A stretch of DNA of 64,000 bases from Corbicula japonica (Eukaryota; Mollusca; Bivalvia; Venerida; Cyrenidae). Below are positions 33,836 through 43,763 of this stretch, piece after piece (within the stretch, counting starts at the first letter, position 1; each line of letters opens with the position of its first letter). The notes under the pieces were generated by a model. It worked only from the letters and a program-made list of their open reading frames with translations, made no database searches and was not told the origin of the DNA. The position numbers were made by a program, and so were the translations under genes. The stretch lies in NCBI GenBank assembly GCA_038501625.1, contig JAZAYU010000037.1, positions 744,001 through 808,000 on the forward strand. The letters are read 5' to 3'.

Positions 33836-34315
33836 GGGTGACGTGTGACGTCACCCAAAAACAGATATTGTTCTGTATATTTGAAGAAGTGAACGGCCGG
33901 ACGCCCGGAATGGGCCACGTAAGGCGTTTAGGAAATGGTTTGTTAGTCTCGTGGCAAAATTATTAAACTTTAAATATAAGAAACTTATGACACTTAGAAA
34001 TTTACTAGGAATATTTATACTTATGAGAAAGAACTGTTTATGATTTAGAAGGTAATAGATAAACTGTTAAAAGCTAATCTACATATAAAGTAATTTTGGA
34101 ACTTAAAAAGTGTTTGTGTTATTACACCCTAAGACCTTTGTAAGAATTAACCACTACGTTACATCTCTTCTATATCCCGCTTGTGATTGTTTGCAATCGC
34201 GCGCTGTAAATATTGCTTAGCCTTATTTATTTTGCTCTGAAGATCTGGGATCGTTTGCTGCGTGTCTCTCTGATTGTAACGTATATCAGGGCTATCAGAT
34301 CAACGTTTTTTGGCG

Positions 34316-34402
34316 TTGTCCCGGTTAGCTCAGTTGGTTACGTCGCAGGAATTGCATGGCTAGGCGCTGTCGCCGTGACGGTGCGGGTTCGCTCCCAGCT
34401 AG
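34316..34402 (+). repeat. tRNA-derived SINE head inserted in the Fanzor remnant
   Basis: An A box TAGCTCAGTTGG (34326-34337) and a B box GGTTCGCTCCC (34386-34396) lie 48 nt apart in a tRNA-like context. The D-arm and anticodon arms do not fold properly, so it is not a functional tRNA. Its right edge abuts the Fanzor frame, whose last residues are read from this repeat. No body or A-tail was identified. Confidence 0.6.
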
Positions 34403-35029
34403 AGTCACTATCATTTGTTCCAACTTGATAGGTCGTTTGCTCCGTGAGATCGTATATTGTAGCAAATGTTCGAATTCCTGGATCGATCCCACACATTGCA
34501 TCTTTCGGGGTGATTGGACTTCTTGTGTACATTGAATCGCATGGAATACGAAGAGCGAAATTTCCATTAATTTTCTTCACGATTGTAACATCGTATTCGA
34601 AAGGTGGTAATGCAAAAACGTTTGATGACAGCTTGATAAATTTAAATTCATTTGGTGTTTCTTTATTAAGAAACAAAAATTTTTCAACCATGATGGCAAT
34701 GTGTCTAGATTGAAACGAATAGTCTGCCGTGTTCTTTTCAGTCAACAGTCTTACATCTTGCTTCGAGACCCTGAAGCTTCCAACTCTTATCGGCCTACGC
34801 TCAATATCAACTTTTGTATTGTGATCGCTAACATTGAGTCTTATATCAGTTTATTCAAAACTTGTTTTTGATGCCAATTTGGTTTTAATCCAACTATAAA
34901 CGTAGTTATAACTTTAGCTGGGGTCGGTTCGCTTTTAAGTTTAGGATTGCCGTCCGCCCAGTTTTTGAATGTCCTATGTTTTTTAACTTGCGCTATATTC
35001 CAAAGCGTAAACGGTTCTCGCTTTATCAT
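34338..35029 (-). pseudogene. Fanzor nuclease, N-terminal and RuvC-I part
   Basis: The first frame (34841-35029) starts MIKREPFTLWNIAQVKKH and ends with the TnpB-like VGLKPNWHQKQVLNKLI. A frame change at about 34840 leads to RPIRVGSFRVSKQDVRL (about 34750-34800) and then FKFIKLSSNVFALPPFEYDV and CGIDPGIRTFATIYDL, the RuvC-I motif typical of Fanzor (Asp codon 34482-34484). The frame then runs into the SINE-like repeat at 34402. A TATATATA box at about 35093 precedes the start by 65-70 nt. With the C-terminal part at 31375-31782 this is a broken Fanzor gene. Confidence 0.82.
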
Positions 35030-37214
35030 AGCATGGCGTTTAATCGAACAAAACTAAAGATGACAATACTATATTACTTGTAGGATTGTGTCTAGAGTTA
35101 TATATACTTAAGGAAAAATAGTAATCTACAGTTTCTGTTCGTTATAATTTCCAACCTTCAACCAAATATTGAATGTACTTCTCCCTTACCGGATAAAAGT
35201 ACACAAGCAGTCATTAACCTAGACTTTTTTGGTCACGTTTCTGAATTAAATAGATTGTAACAAACTATTCTGAAATGGGTTTTTTTTTGAAAACACATCC
35301 GTTTTTTAGTATTTAATAACACGCTTAGTTAGTTTGCACTGAAGATATTATTGTCTTTTTTTTCAGAACCGCCCAGTATGTGGGTTGATCGCTTATCTCG
35401 TAAGCAGGTGTACTTGACAGAAAACGTGAGCAAATAATGCTAGGAAGAAGAAACATTTCTGTTTGAATCCCGTCTCCAGTTTTTTAGACTGGCGCATTGC
35501 GCATGCGCCAGTCTTAACTAACGATGCCGTGAACTCTGCGACGCGCAGTCCTGAACTTCGAGTGTATCATTGCGACCACGAGAGTGTATCAAGTAAGAGC
35601 AGGCCAAAATGTTCTGCATAAGTATGAAGCACAATGCAGCACACCATTCCACGAATCTTGATCGATTCATAGTAAGTTTCCGTGTAATTTTGGAGCATCC
35701 ATGCCAAAAATTCCATCGAACAAATGTAGAGTGAAATCATGACCCGCTACGGTAGTGAACAAGCAACTGGATATGCATGAGTAGTTTAGTTGCGCCTGAA
35801 AGATTTCGTAGTTGTATGGCATAAAAAGTGGTGCATTTAAGAAAATACAAATATTTCGAGAAGGAATGCGAACTTTGAAAGATAATGCTACAAATAAAAA
35901 CAAGAAAACAATTTTATGTTGTTGTTCGAACAACTTTTAAAGGATATAAGAAGAACTATTAAAAACAAATCAGTCTCGTGGCAAGCGGGAGATAACGTGG
36001 GTTGCCATTTTGGTTAGGATGGATTAGTTGTGGATCTAGACTCTTTCTCCGTCGTTATCAGAAAATAAACGACTGTTGTAAACCAAAATCTAGAAGCCGC
36101 TGATTGGCAGCTGGATGATGTCACACTTGCTCTATGTATTTATTTTAAAAACTCTCTCTCAAGCTGCTTATCAACAAGGTTTATTGCTCATCACAATAAT
36201 TCATGATAAACATTGACATGGATAAAGCATGATCGAGTAAATAAGCACTTAGTATTTGTGATAAAGATTAGAAGAAGTACAGCTGATACTTTTTAAATCA
36301 GCAACTGGAAGGTGTAAACAGCGCACTGAACAACATTATATGGCAAACATTGTGCAGAATTTGTGCAACTCGAAGGTTTAAAATATCACAGTAAGGTAGG
36401 CATTCCAAACATAACAAGAAAAGTATAACACAGACGTGTTATATGTGGACGACATTTAAAGAAGTTAGATGTTGGGTGTAAGAGTTCATGCAGGTATTAG
36501 CATAGCACTAACCACATTAAATGAATTTGCTCTATTTAAATTCAACATTATCTTTCAAAATTGTCCTACCACGTACATGGCAATTCCTTTGGTACTTTCA
36601 GGATGAAAAATCTATACTAACTTTCTATATTCAGCATCTTGATCCCGTAAACCACGGGGGGGGGGGGGGGGGGGGGAGGGAATGGGAGGGGATGGGGATG
36701 AGTCACAATTATTCTTAACAACAGAAATAGACCTACAAAAATGGTTATACAATCATTATTTACTTTATAGACACGAAATCGCCCACTTGTAAAACAGAAA
36801 CCCACTAGAACCGTCAATTTCAACATCAGAAACATTTGTAAACAAAGAACCATCATAATATAGGTCACATTCACGCGCCGAAAATCAAGTCATAGGATTG
36901 CCAATAGGCTATTCGTAAACAGAACACAAACTTCAATATCATCCAAGAATAACTATCTGAACAATGTCTCTTACTACATGTACACTCTTTCTATAACTGC
37001 TTACAAAAATAAACTTTCAATTCGCATAATAAAAAGAAAACACCGACTAATCGATCTATTTATATAATCTATACATGTATATATTTATATTTATAGTTAA
37101 GGGGAGATAATTCAATTCAATATTTATATTTATATACTCAATTATAAATAGCTTGACCTTGAACTTAACGTACATACGACATGGTTCCCGTTCATTACTC
37201 AACGATCTATATAT
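35030..37214. other. Noncoding stretch
   Basis: No gene supported. It contains a 29-nt inverted repeat (35486-35514), a G-run at 36656-36676, and a weak relative of the hairpin repeat at about 35860-35890. The 88-codon ORF at 35667-35933 shows no recognisable feature. Confidence 0.5.
35486..35514. repeat. Perfect 12-bp stem hairpin
   Basis: AGACTGGCGCAT, a 5-nt loop TGCGC, then ATGCGCCAGTCT, following a T-run. GC-rich stem in AT-rich surroundings. Confidence 0.85.
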
Positions 37215-37223
37215 AAAGCCGGG

Positions 37224-39248
37224 GGCATAGTATAAAGTATGGTGTGGAGTCTTGGAGTGGAGTCTTGGAGTGGAGTCGGGAGTCTGACCTTGGAGCTGAA
37301 TTTTGGAGCTGAATTTTTGGAGTGACAATTTGGAGTCTGACCTTGGAGTTGGTTTAGTCTTAGTTTTGAAATATTTCATGACAATGATATTCTTTTTTAT
37401 CTGTAGCGGGCATGGGTTCAAATCTTATAGTAAACATACTTATTATTTTATGTAATAAGCATGTTTCAGTACACACGAATGTCTTCTAAGCTATTTATGA
37501 TCAATATTTTTAATTGCACTTTAATAATAGGTAATTACGACTTTCTTTTTTTATAGCAACACAATGTTAAGTTTGCTGATCTGCATGTGTTAAAAACCTG
37601 TGCGGTGTTTTAAGATTTTAACAAAAAATAATTAAAGAATCCCTTGTATTTTGATAATAATCTTCATACCAGTAGTAATATTGTATGGTATTTTCATTTT
37701 TTAAAATGTATTTTTATCTCAAGAGTACAATATGGGCAGAATATACCTTAAACTATTTTAAGTTTCTAGTTTTTTGACAGCAATTTTTCTGAAATCATAA
37801 ACAATAATTGTCATTATTTTTATATCTGCCGAGAACTAAAGCCTTCTTTCATTATGATTATCAGTTTAAAAGTCAAAAGTAATGTTCAAAGAACAGTTTT
37901 CAGAAACAATACTGTAGAACTGGTTTTTATTCACGTTAGTTTTATTTTCGCTAATATTCGCGAATCGTTTACCTAGTGAATTCATACATATCGCAAATAT
38001 ATGATGAGTTTTGATAAATCCGATAATTATGCGAAAAGAGGCAACTTTAACAGAACTGATAATCACTTTAAACGCCGCATAAAATTCCTTTTTGGCCACA
38101 ATTCAGTTATTTGATTTAATTACTTATGAAATCGTGATCACGGTAATAAATTATCCTTATATACTTACGATTTCGAGTCTTACGACGTCGCAAGTTCATA
38201 AATACGCGAATAATGAAAATTGGTGATTTTTTTATGAAAATCGCGAAATTTTCTCCACGCGAAATAAATGTGTTTTACAGTTTATTATTCTTACATCCCA
38301 TGACATCTATCACAAAATATGGATGCACCTGCACTTTTTGTAATGAGTCAACCTTGTTATGGCAGGAACCCATAAGTGTCAAGATTAGATCATTGTTTTT
38401 CTTGAAATTCTCTTGGGCTGTCATGGTGCCTTGAACTGACCATATAGCATGTCATATAACTGAGCAGTATCACTGGCAGGAACATAGAGAGAACATTGTT
38501 TGAACCATTATTGACCTATTAATTTGGAGAAGACATAACCAACAAAACATTTATTGTACAAGAAACAAATCTGAATATTTAATGTCATTAATGTTGGCCA
38601 TTTTATGTTGTTTCCATCAATTTATTTTCTAACTGGTTTGCATAAAAGTAAATAACTTGATTATACATGATCAGCATGCTAATATATATATTGCATACTT
38701 CAAGGTTTGAGATCCTTCATGTATTCATATTGCATCACAGTTGTTTTATTGAAATGAAAGTATAACTTCATACTAACAAATGATATTTAATCATTTTAAT
38801 ATAAACAATTGTTGTAATACATTTGTATTAATCACAGGTTTGCTTTATTAAATGTTTTATTAAAACTGTAAAAATTCCCATTCCATAAGAACACCTTGAA
38901 TTCACCTTAGAACAGATGTTTTATTGCTAAAGCTTAAGTTCAGTCTAATTGTCGAATAATGATTTAAGGTACACCAAGAGTTAATGTCCAGCGTCTATCC
39001 AGCGTCTATCATCTCAGTTCCCTAGAGACTGTCTCTGCTCCAATTAACACAGAAAAAAGCTCTGCAGACATTGTGTTATGAAGTTTCTTGAATTTTGACA
39101 GTTATTTATAAAAATCACATATCTAGTTGTCCTAAAGAAAACAAACACTGTCCACAAGTATCCCAGACTGGGACAAATTTATAGGGGATCATATTATTTA
39201 ACTCCAAGACTCCACTCCAAGACTCCACTCCATACTTTATACTATGCC
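37224..39248. mobile_element. 2.0-kb non-autonomous TIR element, 9-bp TSD AAAGCCGGG
   Basis: Left end GGCATAGTATAAAGTATGG then GTGGAGTCTTGGAGTGGAG; the right end is the inverse (ends CTTTATACTATGCC at 39248). The 9-bp duplication AAAGCCGGG flanks at 37215-37223 and 39249-39257. Inner ends carry GGAGTCTT-type tandem repeats. No transposase. The 9-bp duplication and GG start suggest Mutator-like or Merlin-like, not proven. Confidence 0.88.
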
Positions 39249-39582
39249 AAAGCCGGGCCACATGGTTCTCAGCATTCGCTAGCGCCGGCCTAATTGTACT
39301 ATAGTAAATATAATCAAGTAATAGTTACATAGTAATAATATATTATGACCCATCATTCGTCCAGAAAATTAATGGCAATAAATCAGTGACCAGGTTAAGT
39401 GGCATCAAATTGCTATCAGCAACCCAGTTGTGATAATATGGTAAACATACGTCTGTAATATGACTCCAGTTTCTTTGTATTTTTAAACCTAACACTTGCT
39501 GGCGTTGTTATGTACTTGTAAACGTGGGGAATACCGCCTAATTTAATAAACCTCAAGGAAAGATAACTGAAACTCGCTAAGG

Positions 39583-40180
39583 GCGCAGGGTACAGTTCTC
39601 CGAGGCGGCTTTCGGAGTCTGGGACTGCGCGCGAACTCTTGTTTACTGAAAATACAAAATTTGTACTGCTAAAATTGTGTTGTATTTTCTGTGTAATTAT
39701 CCTTCATGATTTAATAAGACCTATAAGCTCACCCCTACCCCTGTTTTTCCAGTGCAAATTTGGCTAAAATCCTACATATCTGAAAGCCTGCAAAATATTT
39801 CCTGCAGGAACTTTTGAAATAAAACCCCTTTCCTGTTAATATTTTATATGTGCCCAATGCCCCAAGCAGATGGAAAGTGTCTCCCATCCAGCTTGATTTT
39901 TCAGCATTTGTCATTGAAATACCTCACCGTCAAATTAATCTCAGATTCAGCCGAGCAGACTGTGTTTTCGTCCGGTTACTATTCAACTCAGAACATACAA
40001 AGCTACCATCCATGCATTTTAGCCACCACGATCAGATTTCTTATTGCACAAACTATACATAATTTAAAAATAATCTCACATTTTAAATTTAAACAATCAT
40101 TTTCATGCATTTATTTCAAGGGTACCCCAAATATTTAAAAAAATCGACCGGGACCAAAGTGCGAAACTGTACCCTGCCCA
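39583..40180. mobile_element. 0.6-kb MITE candidate, TSD CTAAGG
   Basis: CAGGGTACAGTT at about 39585-39597 faces AACTGTACCCTG at about 40166-40177. CTAAGG flanks at 39577-39582 and 40181-40186. The outermost bases are imperfect (GCG against TGGG). No coding content. Confidence 0.5.
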
Positions 40181-40526
40181 CTAAGGATAGCCGCCAGACA
40201 AAATTGGTTTACTACTGTCGTTGTCTGCTGGAAGTACAGACATGCGCAGTGAAACAGTCAAGTTGTGGATCGAGATTTTGCTCAGCATTAAGGACTGGAC
40301 CGAGCTATCATAACGGTTGTTGCGCCCGACAACCGTTAACAAGCTTTGATTTATTTCCAACAAGCGTTAAATTCGCCGACATCAGTTTATTCAAAATCGA
40401 CATGTCATAATTTTCTGTTTCTTGCATTCTAAACACAGGTCGCTTTTCAATACACACCTCATAGTAGTATATAACAATCGTTTGGACAAGGAATGATGGA
40501 TGAGGGATGATGGAGCAGGGAGCGAG

Positions 40527-40681
40527 TGACTCATCGTGACGTCATCGGCGTATGACTCACCGGGATCTAATGACTCACCGGGATCTAATGACTCACCGGG
40601 ATCTAATAACGGGATCTAATGACTCACCGGCGTATGACTCACCGGGATCTAATGACTCACCGGGATCTAATGACTCACCGG
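40527..40681 (+). promoter_or_regulatory. Array of bZIP-like sites in the left TIR
   Basis: Eight TGACTCA heptamers (AP-1/CNC-type core) plus one TGACGTCA (CRE core), mostly in a unit TGACTCACCGGGATCTAA. They lie within 70-220 bp of the element end and 220-370 bp upstream of the TATA box at 40900. The right arm has seven TGAGTCA and one TGACGTCA. Regulatory function is inference. Confidence 0.6.
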
Positions 40682-40899
40682 GATCGTTAAATAAAAATAG
40701 TTAACGCGCGTGTAGACCCCCTAAATAACCCCAATAAATTCTTTAAAATGAACCGATAATCGATCTCGACCCTCTAGCGACGTTGCATTCATGACCGCGT
40801 CAGTTCATTAATCGGAAAATTAATTTCATCGTAGTAGTGACACCAAATGTTGTTATAAGAGTTTAGCCAAGGGCGTATAACAGCTTTAAATTGTGAATG

Positions 40900-40906
40900 T
40901 ATATAA
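40900..40906 (+). promoter_or_regulatory. TATA box of the 52-aa gene, left arm
   Basis: TATATAAGGG 52 nt before the ATG at 40952. The same sequence is present in the right arm. Confidence 0.6.
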
Positions 40907-40951
40907 GGGAAGGCGACGCTTTGTGAGAACAGAGCGCTTTTTTGAAGTAAC

Positions 40952-41110
40952 ATGTTCGGATTCGCGTACGTGACAATGGCTATGATAGATGAACTGCTTT
41001 GGTGGATGAGGTGTCGTCAGCTAAGGAGGGAGGCCAGAGAAGCTTCAGAGAGATTAATAGACCTGTTTGAAACACGCTTCGAAACTTCGTTGTATAGTCT
41101 CGTATTATAG
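40952..41110 (+). CDS. 52-aa basic amphipathic protein, left TIR copy
   Basis: An open frame of 53 codons: MFGFAYVTMAMIDELLWWMR, then CRQLRREAREASERLIDLF and ending SLYSLVL, TAG. It has a hydrophobic N-terminal half with WW followed by an Arg/Glu-rich amphipathic helix. TATATAAG lies 52 nt upstream. An identical frame exists in the other arm, but in matching arms this does not prove coding. I do not recognise a family. Small membrane-active proteins are common in viruses, which is only a suggestion. Confidence 0.45.
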   Translation: MFGFAYVTMAMIDELLWWMRCRQLRREAREASERLIDLFETRFETSLYSLVL

Positions 41111-41557
41111 AATATACGTAAGGAGGCTTATTGGAAACAATATTTATCTTCTATTTACTTAGTCATACAGCTAGTTACCATTCATAAGTAATAGTCCGTA
41201 TTAGCCTGTCCCCATCAGGTCAGTTAATTAAGCGGATATAGGAAAATTAATGTTGTCATCTCCATACATCGATCGCATAGTATTTATAACCTCGGGGAGT
41301 TATACAATATCGGTCCAACCAACGCAGGTAATATCAATTTCGTTTTCCAATAATTTCTGCGCCAGCTTTAATTTTGCTCAGTTTAAATTACCAGTCAGAT
41401 AGTTTCAAATAGTCGATATAAACTTTAGCCCTGGGACGTTAGTGATCACCGGGGGAAACGGATAGTCGTTTTTCCAATAATTAGATCAGTCCGCTAGATA
41501 AGCTTTATTTTTGCTCAGGTCCGATTTGTCGGATAATATTCTTTGGTCCGTTTAACG

Positions 41558-41745
41558 CTTATATTCTAAACCTAAGTCCGCTGTATGGCGGACCTAAATT
41601 CAGAACGAAATCGCTTCAAGAAGTTCTAAGCGAATGTTGGCCATACGATAGGATTATATTCTGTTAGGGAGTTTAATGCGTATTTTCTAAACCTAAGTCC
41701 GCTGTATGGCGGACCTAAATTCAGAACGAAATCGCCCTGAACCCG
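41558..41745. repeat. ~122-bp palindrome-bearing repeat, two copies (left arm)
   Basis: Each copy contains GTCCGC-TGTATG-GCGGAC flanked by CTAAACCTAA and CTAAATTCAGAACGAAATCG. The right arm has three copies (about 48072-48370). Confidence 0.8.
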
Positions 41746-42464
41746 ATATAATGAAAACTCAGCACGCGATGACGTTAAACAAAATCAATAACCTAAACCC
41801 GATATAATGAAAACGCGACACGGTATGACAATATAATACTTAATAACCTAAACAATAATAATAGAATGAAAACTCTGCACGCGATGACTTCAAATAAAAT
41901 CAATAACCTTAATAATACCCGTGCAATGAAAAAACTCAGCACGCATTGAAGCCAGCCGTAAGCGATTTATAATTAATAACCTAAACAATACTCGATAATT
42001 TGAAAACTCAGCACGGTATCGCAGATATCGATCCATAAACCTATTGCGGTATCATTTTATTTAGCTTAATTTTCGCGCTCGGGTCAGCGCGCGAATTTTA
42101 AAGCTCATATTGAACGAATCAACGTAGTTCATAATCAAAAATGAAAGGTAAACAACGAGAATGATAACCAATGTTTCATATTTAGCCCGGGGCGGATAGT
42201 GTTCACCGGGTGAATCGTTTTTTTTCCAATAATTTCTGCGCTAGCTTTAATTTTGTGAATGATCGATAAAATGAATGAACGAATGAATAAGCGATTGATT
42301 GAATAGATGAGTGATTATGAATGGTCGAGGGAGTAAATGATATTTGAATCCGTCTGAGAGGGTGAACGAATGGGTGATTGAGTGATTATGAATGAGCGAG
42401 GGAGAAAGAAATTGATTAAATGGGAGATAGAGTTCAAGATGTGTGAGTGATTGATTGTAATGAT

Positions 42465-42715
42465 GAGGGTACAGTGAGGGTACAGTGGGGATACAGTGAG
42501 GATACAGTGGGGATACAGTGAGGATACAGTGGGGATACAGTGAGGATACAGTGGGGATACAGTGAGGATACAGTGGGGGTACAGTGAGGGTACAGTGGGG
42601 GTACAGTGAGGGTACAGTGGGGGTACAGTGAGGGTACAGTGGGGGTACAGTGAGGGTACAGTGAGGGTGCGGAGGAGGAGGAGGAGGGTACAGTGGGGGT
42701 ACAGTGGGGGTACAG
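42465..42715. repeat. 11-bp minisatellite, left arm
   Basis: Tandem GGGGTACAGTG / GAGGATACAGT-type units, about 20 copies, with a GGA-rich interruption at 42667-42688. The inverted counterpart is at 47096-47345. Confidence 0.9.
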
Positions 42716-43050
42716 TAAGGAGGAGGAGGTGAGGAGGAGGGTGATTGAATGAGTGATTGAGTAGATGAGTGATTATGAATGAGCGAGGGAGAAAGTAATT
42801 GATTAAATGGGAGATAGAGTTAAAGATGTGTGATTGAAAGCGTTTTAGTGACTGAATGGGTGGTTAGTGATTTATTGAATAGGCGGTTGCCTGTATAGGT
42901 GGTTGAGTGATTGAGTGAATAGGTGAGTGATTAGGCGAGGGAGAAAGTATTTTATTGAATGGGAGATAGAGTTAAAGATGTGTAAGTAATTGAATGAGTG
43001 ATTGAATAAATGAGCGAGCTATTGATTGAATGATTGGTACAGTTAGGAGC

Positions 43051-43058
43051 TATAAGAG
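43051..43058 (+). promoter_or_regulatory. TATA-like box of the 115-aa gene, left arm
   Basis: TATAAGAG 27 nt before the ATG at 43085. Confidence 0.45.
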
Positions 43059-43084
43059 GGAAACAAGAGCGATGATGAATAATC

Positions 43085-43432
43085 ATGGAATCATCAATCG
43101 TGTTCAGAGTTATTAACTATTTAGACGCTTTAAGGGACGCTGGCGTAACGGATCGTAAATCCATGTTACAAAATATTTCGAGACTTCAAATGAAAGCGAT
43201 AAGTTGCGTCGTGAAAAGACTCCTGAACGGTACTATCAACCCTTTGAGGCGACACGTAAGGTTGATAGAAAGCAGGCAATTACTATTAAGAAGTTTGGCG
43301 TCAACGAGAGTGAGTTTTACCAGGAAAAAGAGTTTGATCAATCGATATCACTACGTGATTCCAGCGTTATTAACCAGAGTTTATTTAATACAGACCTTAA
43401 TTGACGAGGTGAGAACGACTAGCGAACAATAA
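43085..43432 (+). CDS. 115-aa Maverick-associated small basic protein, left TIR copy
   Basis: Starts MESSIVFRVINYLDALRDAG; an out-of-frame ATG lies 11 nt earlier (short uORF). The middle AISCVVKRLLNGTINPLRRH and the later LLLRSLASTRVSFTRKKSLI, followed by a hydrophobic IPALLTRVYLIQTLI, match a pattern I associate with a small uncharacterised protein in Mavericks and related adenovirus-like elements: A...vLnG.i.L...q...L..LA....S..rKk.lI.q......lL..v. It is basic in the middle with a hydrophobic C-terminal helix. The same gene is present inverted at 46376-46723, so the element carries two copies. Function unknown. Confidence 0.7.
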   Translation: MESSIVFRVINYLDALRDAGVTDRKSMLQNISRLQMKAISCVVKRLLNGTINPLRRHVRLIESRQLLLRSLASTRVSFTRKKSLINRYHYVIPALLTRVYLIQTLIDEVRTTSEQ

Positions 43433-43481
43433 GCGAATGAATCGGGTAGAGTACGGCAAGAGGGTACAGTGAAGGTACAGT

Positions 43482-43704
43482 GAGGAGGAGGAGGAGGAGG
43501 AGGAGGAGGAGGAGGAGGAGGAGGAGGAGGAGGAGGAGGAGGAGGGGAGGAGGAGGGGAGGAGGAGGAGGAGGGGAGGAGGAGGAGGAGGGGAGGAGGAG
43601 GAGGGGAGGAGGAGGAGGAGGAGGAGGAGGAGGAGGAGGAGGAGGAGGAGGAGGAGGAGGAGGAGGAGGAGGAGGAGGAGGAGGAGGAGGAGGGGAGGAG
43701 GAGG
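43482..43704. repeat. (GGA)n tract at the inner end of the left TIR
   Basis: About 220 bp of GGA repeats with GGGGAG interruptions. The right arm counterpart (46239-46326) is about 88 bp. The polyleucine/polyproline and Arg/Glu ORFs over it are artefacts. Confidence 0.95.
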
Positions 43705-43718
43705 AAGGAGACATAAAA

Positions 43719-43729
43719 GAACGTAAGAA
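43719..43729 (+). promoter_or_regulatory. GAACGTAAGAA motif before the ATPase gene
   Basis: Ends 34 nt before the ATG at 43764, with ACATAAAAG just upstream. The same core AACGTAAGA precedes the next two genes at the same distance. Confidence 0.5.
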
Positions 43730-43763
43730 GGCGCGGAGTAGCGATCGTATTCGTACATCAATC

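Larger units (their letters stand above)
40463..43704 (+). repeat. Left terminal inverted repeat of the mini-Maverick
   Basis: In order inward: bZIP-site cluster (40527-40681), 52-aa gene, palindrome-bearing ~122-bp repeats (2 copies, about 41560-41740), TGAAT/TGATT-rich stretch, 11-bp minisatellite (42465-42715), 115-aa gene, and a (GGA)n tract (43482-43704). It matches the right arm apart from copy-number differences. Confidence 0.93.

Noticed and set aside
34316..34402. Functional tRNA gene
   Set aside because: A and B boxes are present, but the D-arm, anticodon arm and acceptor stem do not pair; more likely a SINE head.
35342..35480. Second tRNA-like element (GTTTGAATCCC B-box-like)
   Set aside because: No matching A box at a proper distance and no cloverleaf; too weak to list.
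37866..38434. ORFs inside the 2-kb TIR element as a transposase
   Set aside because: Too short (73-77 codons), no DDE-like or zinc motifs.
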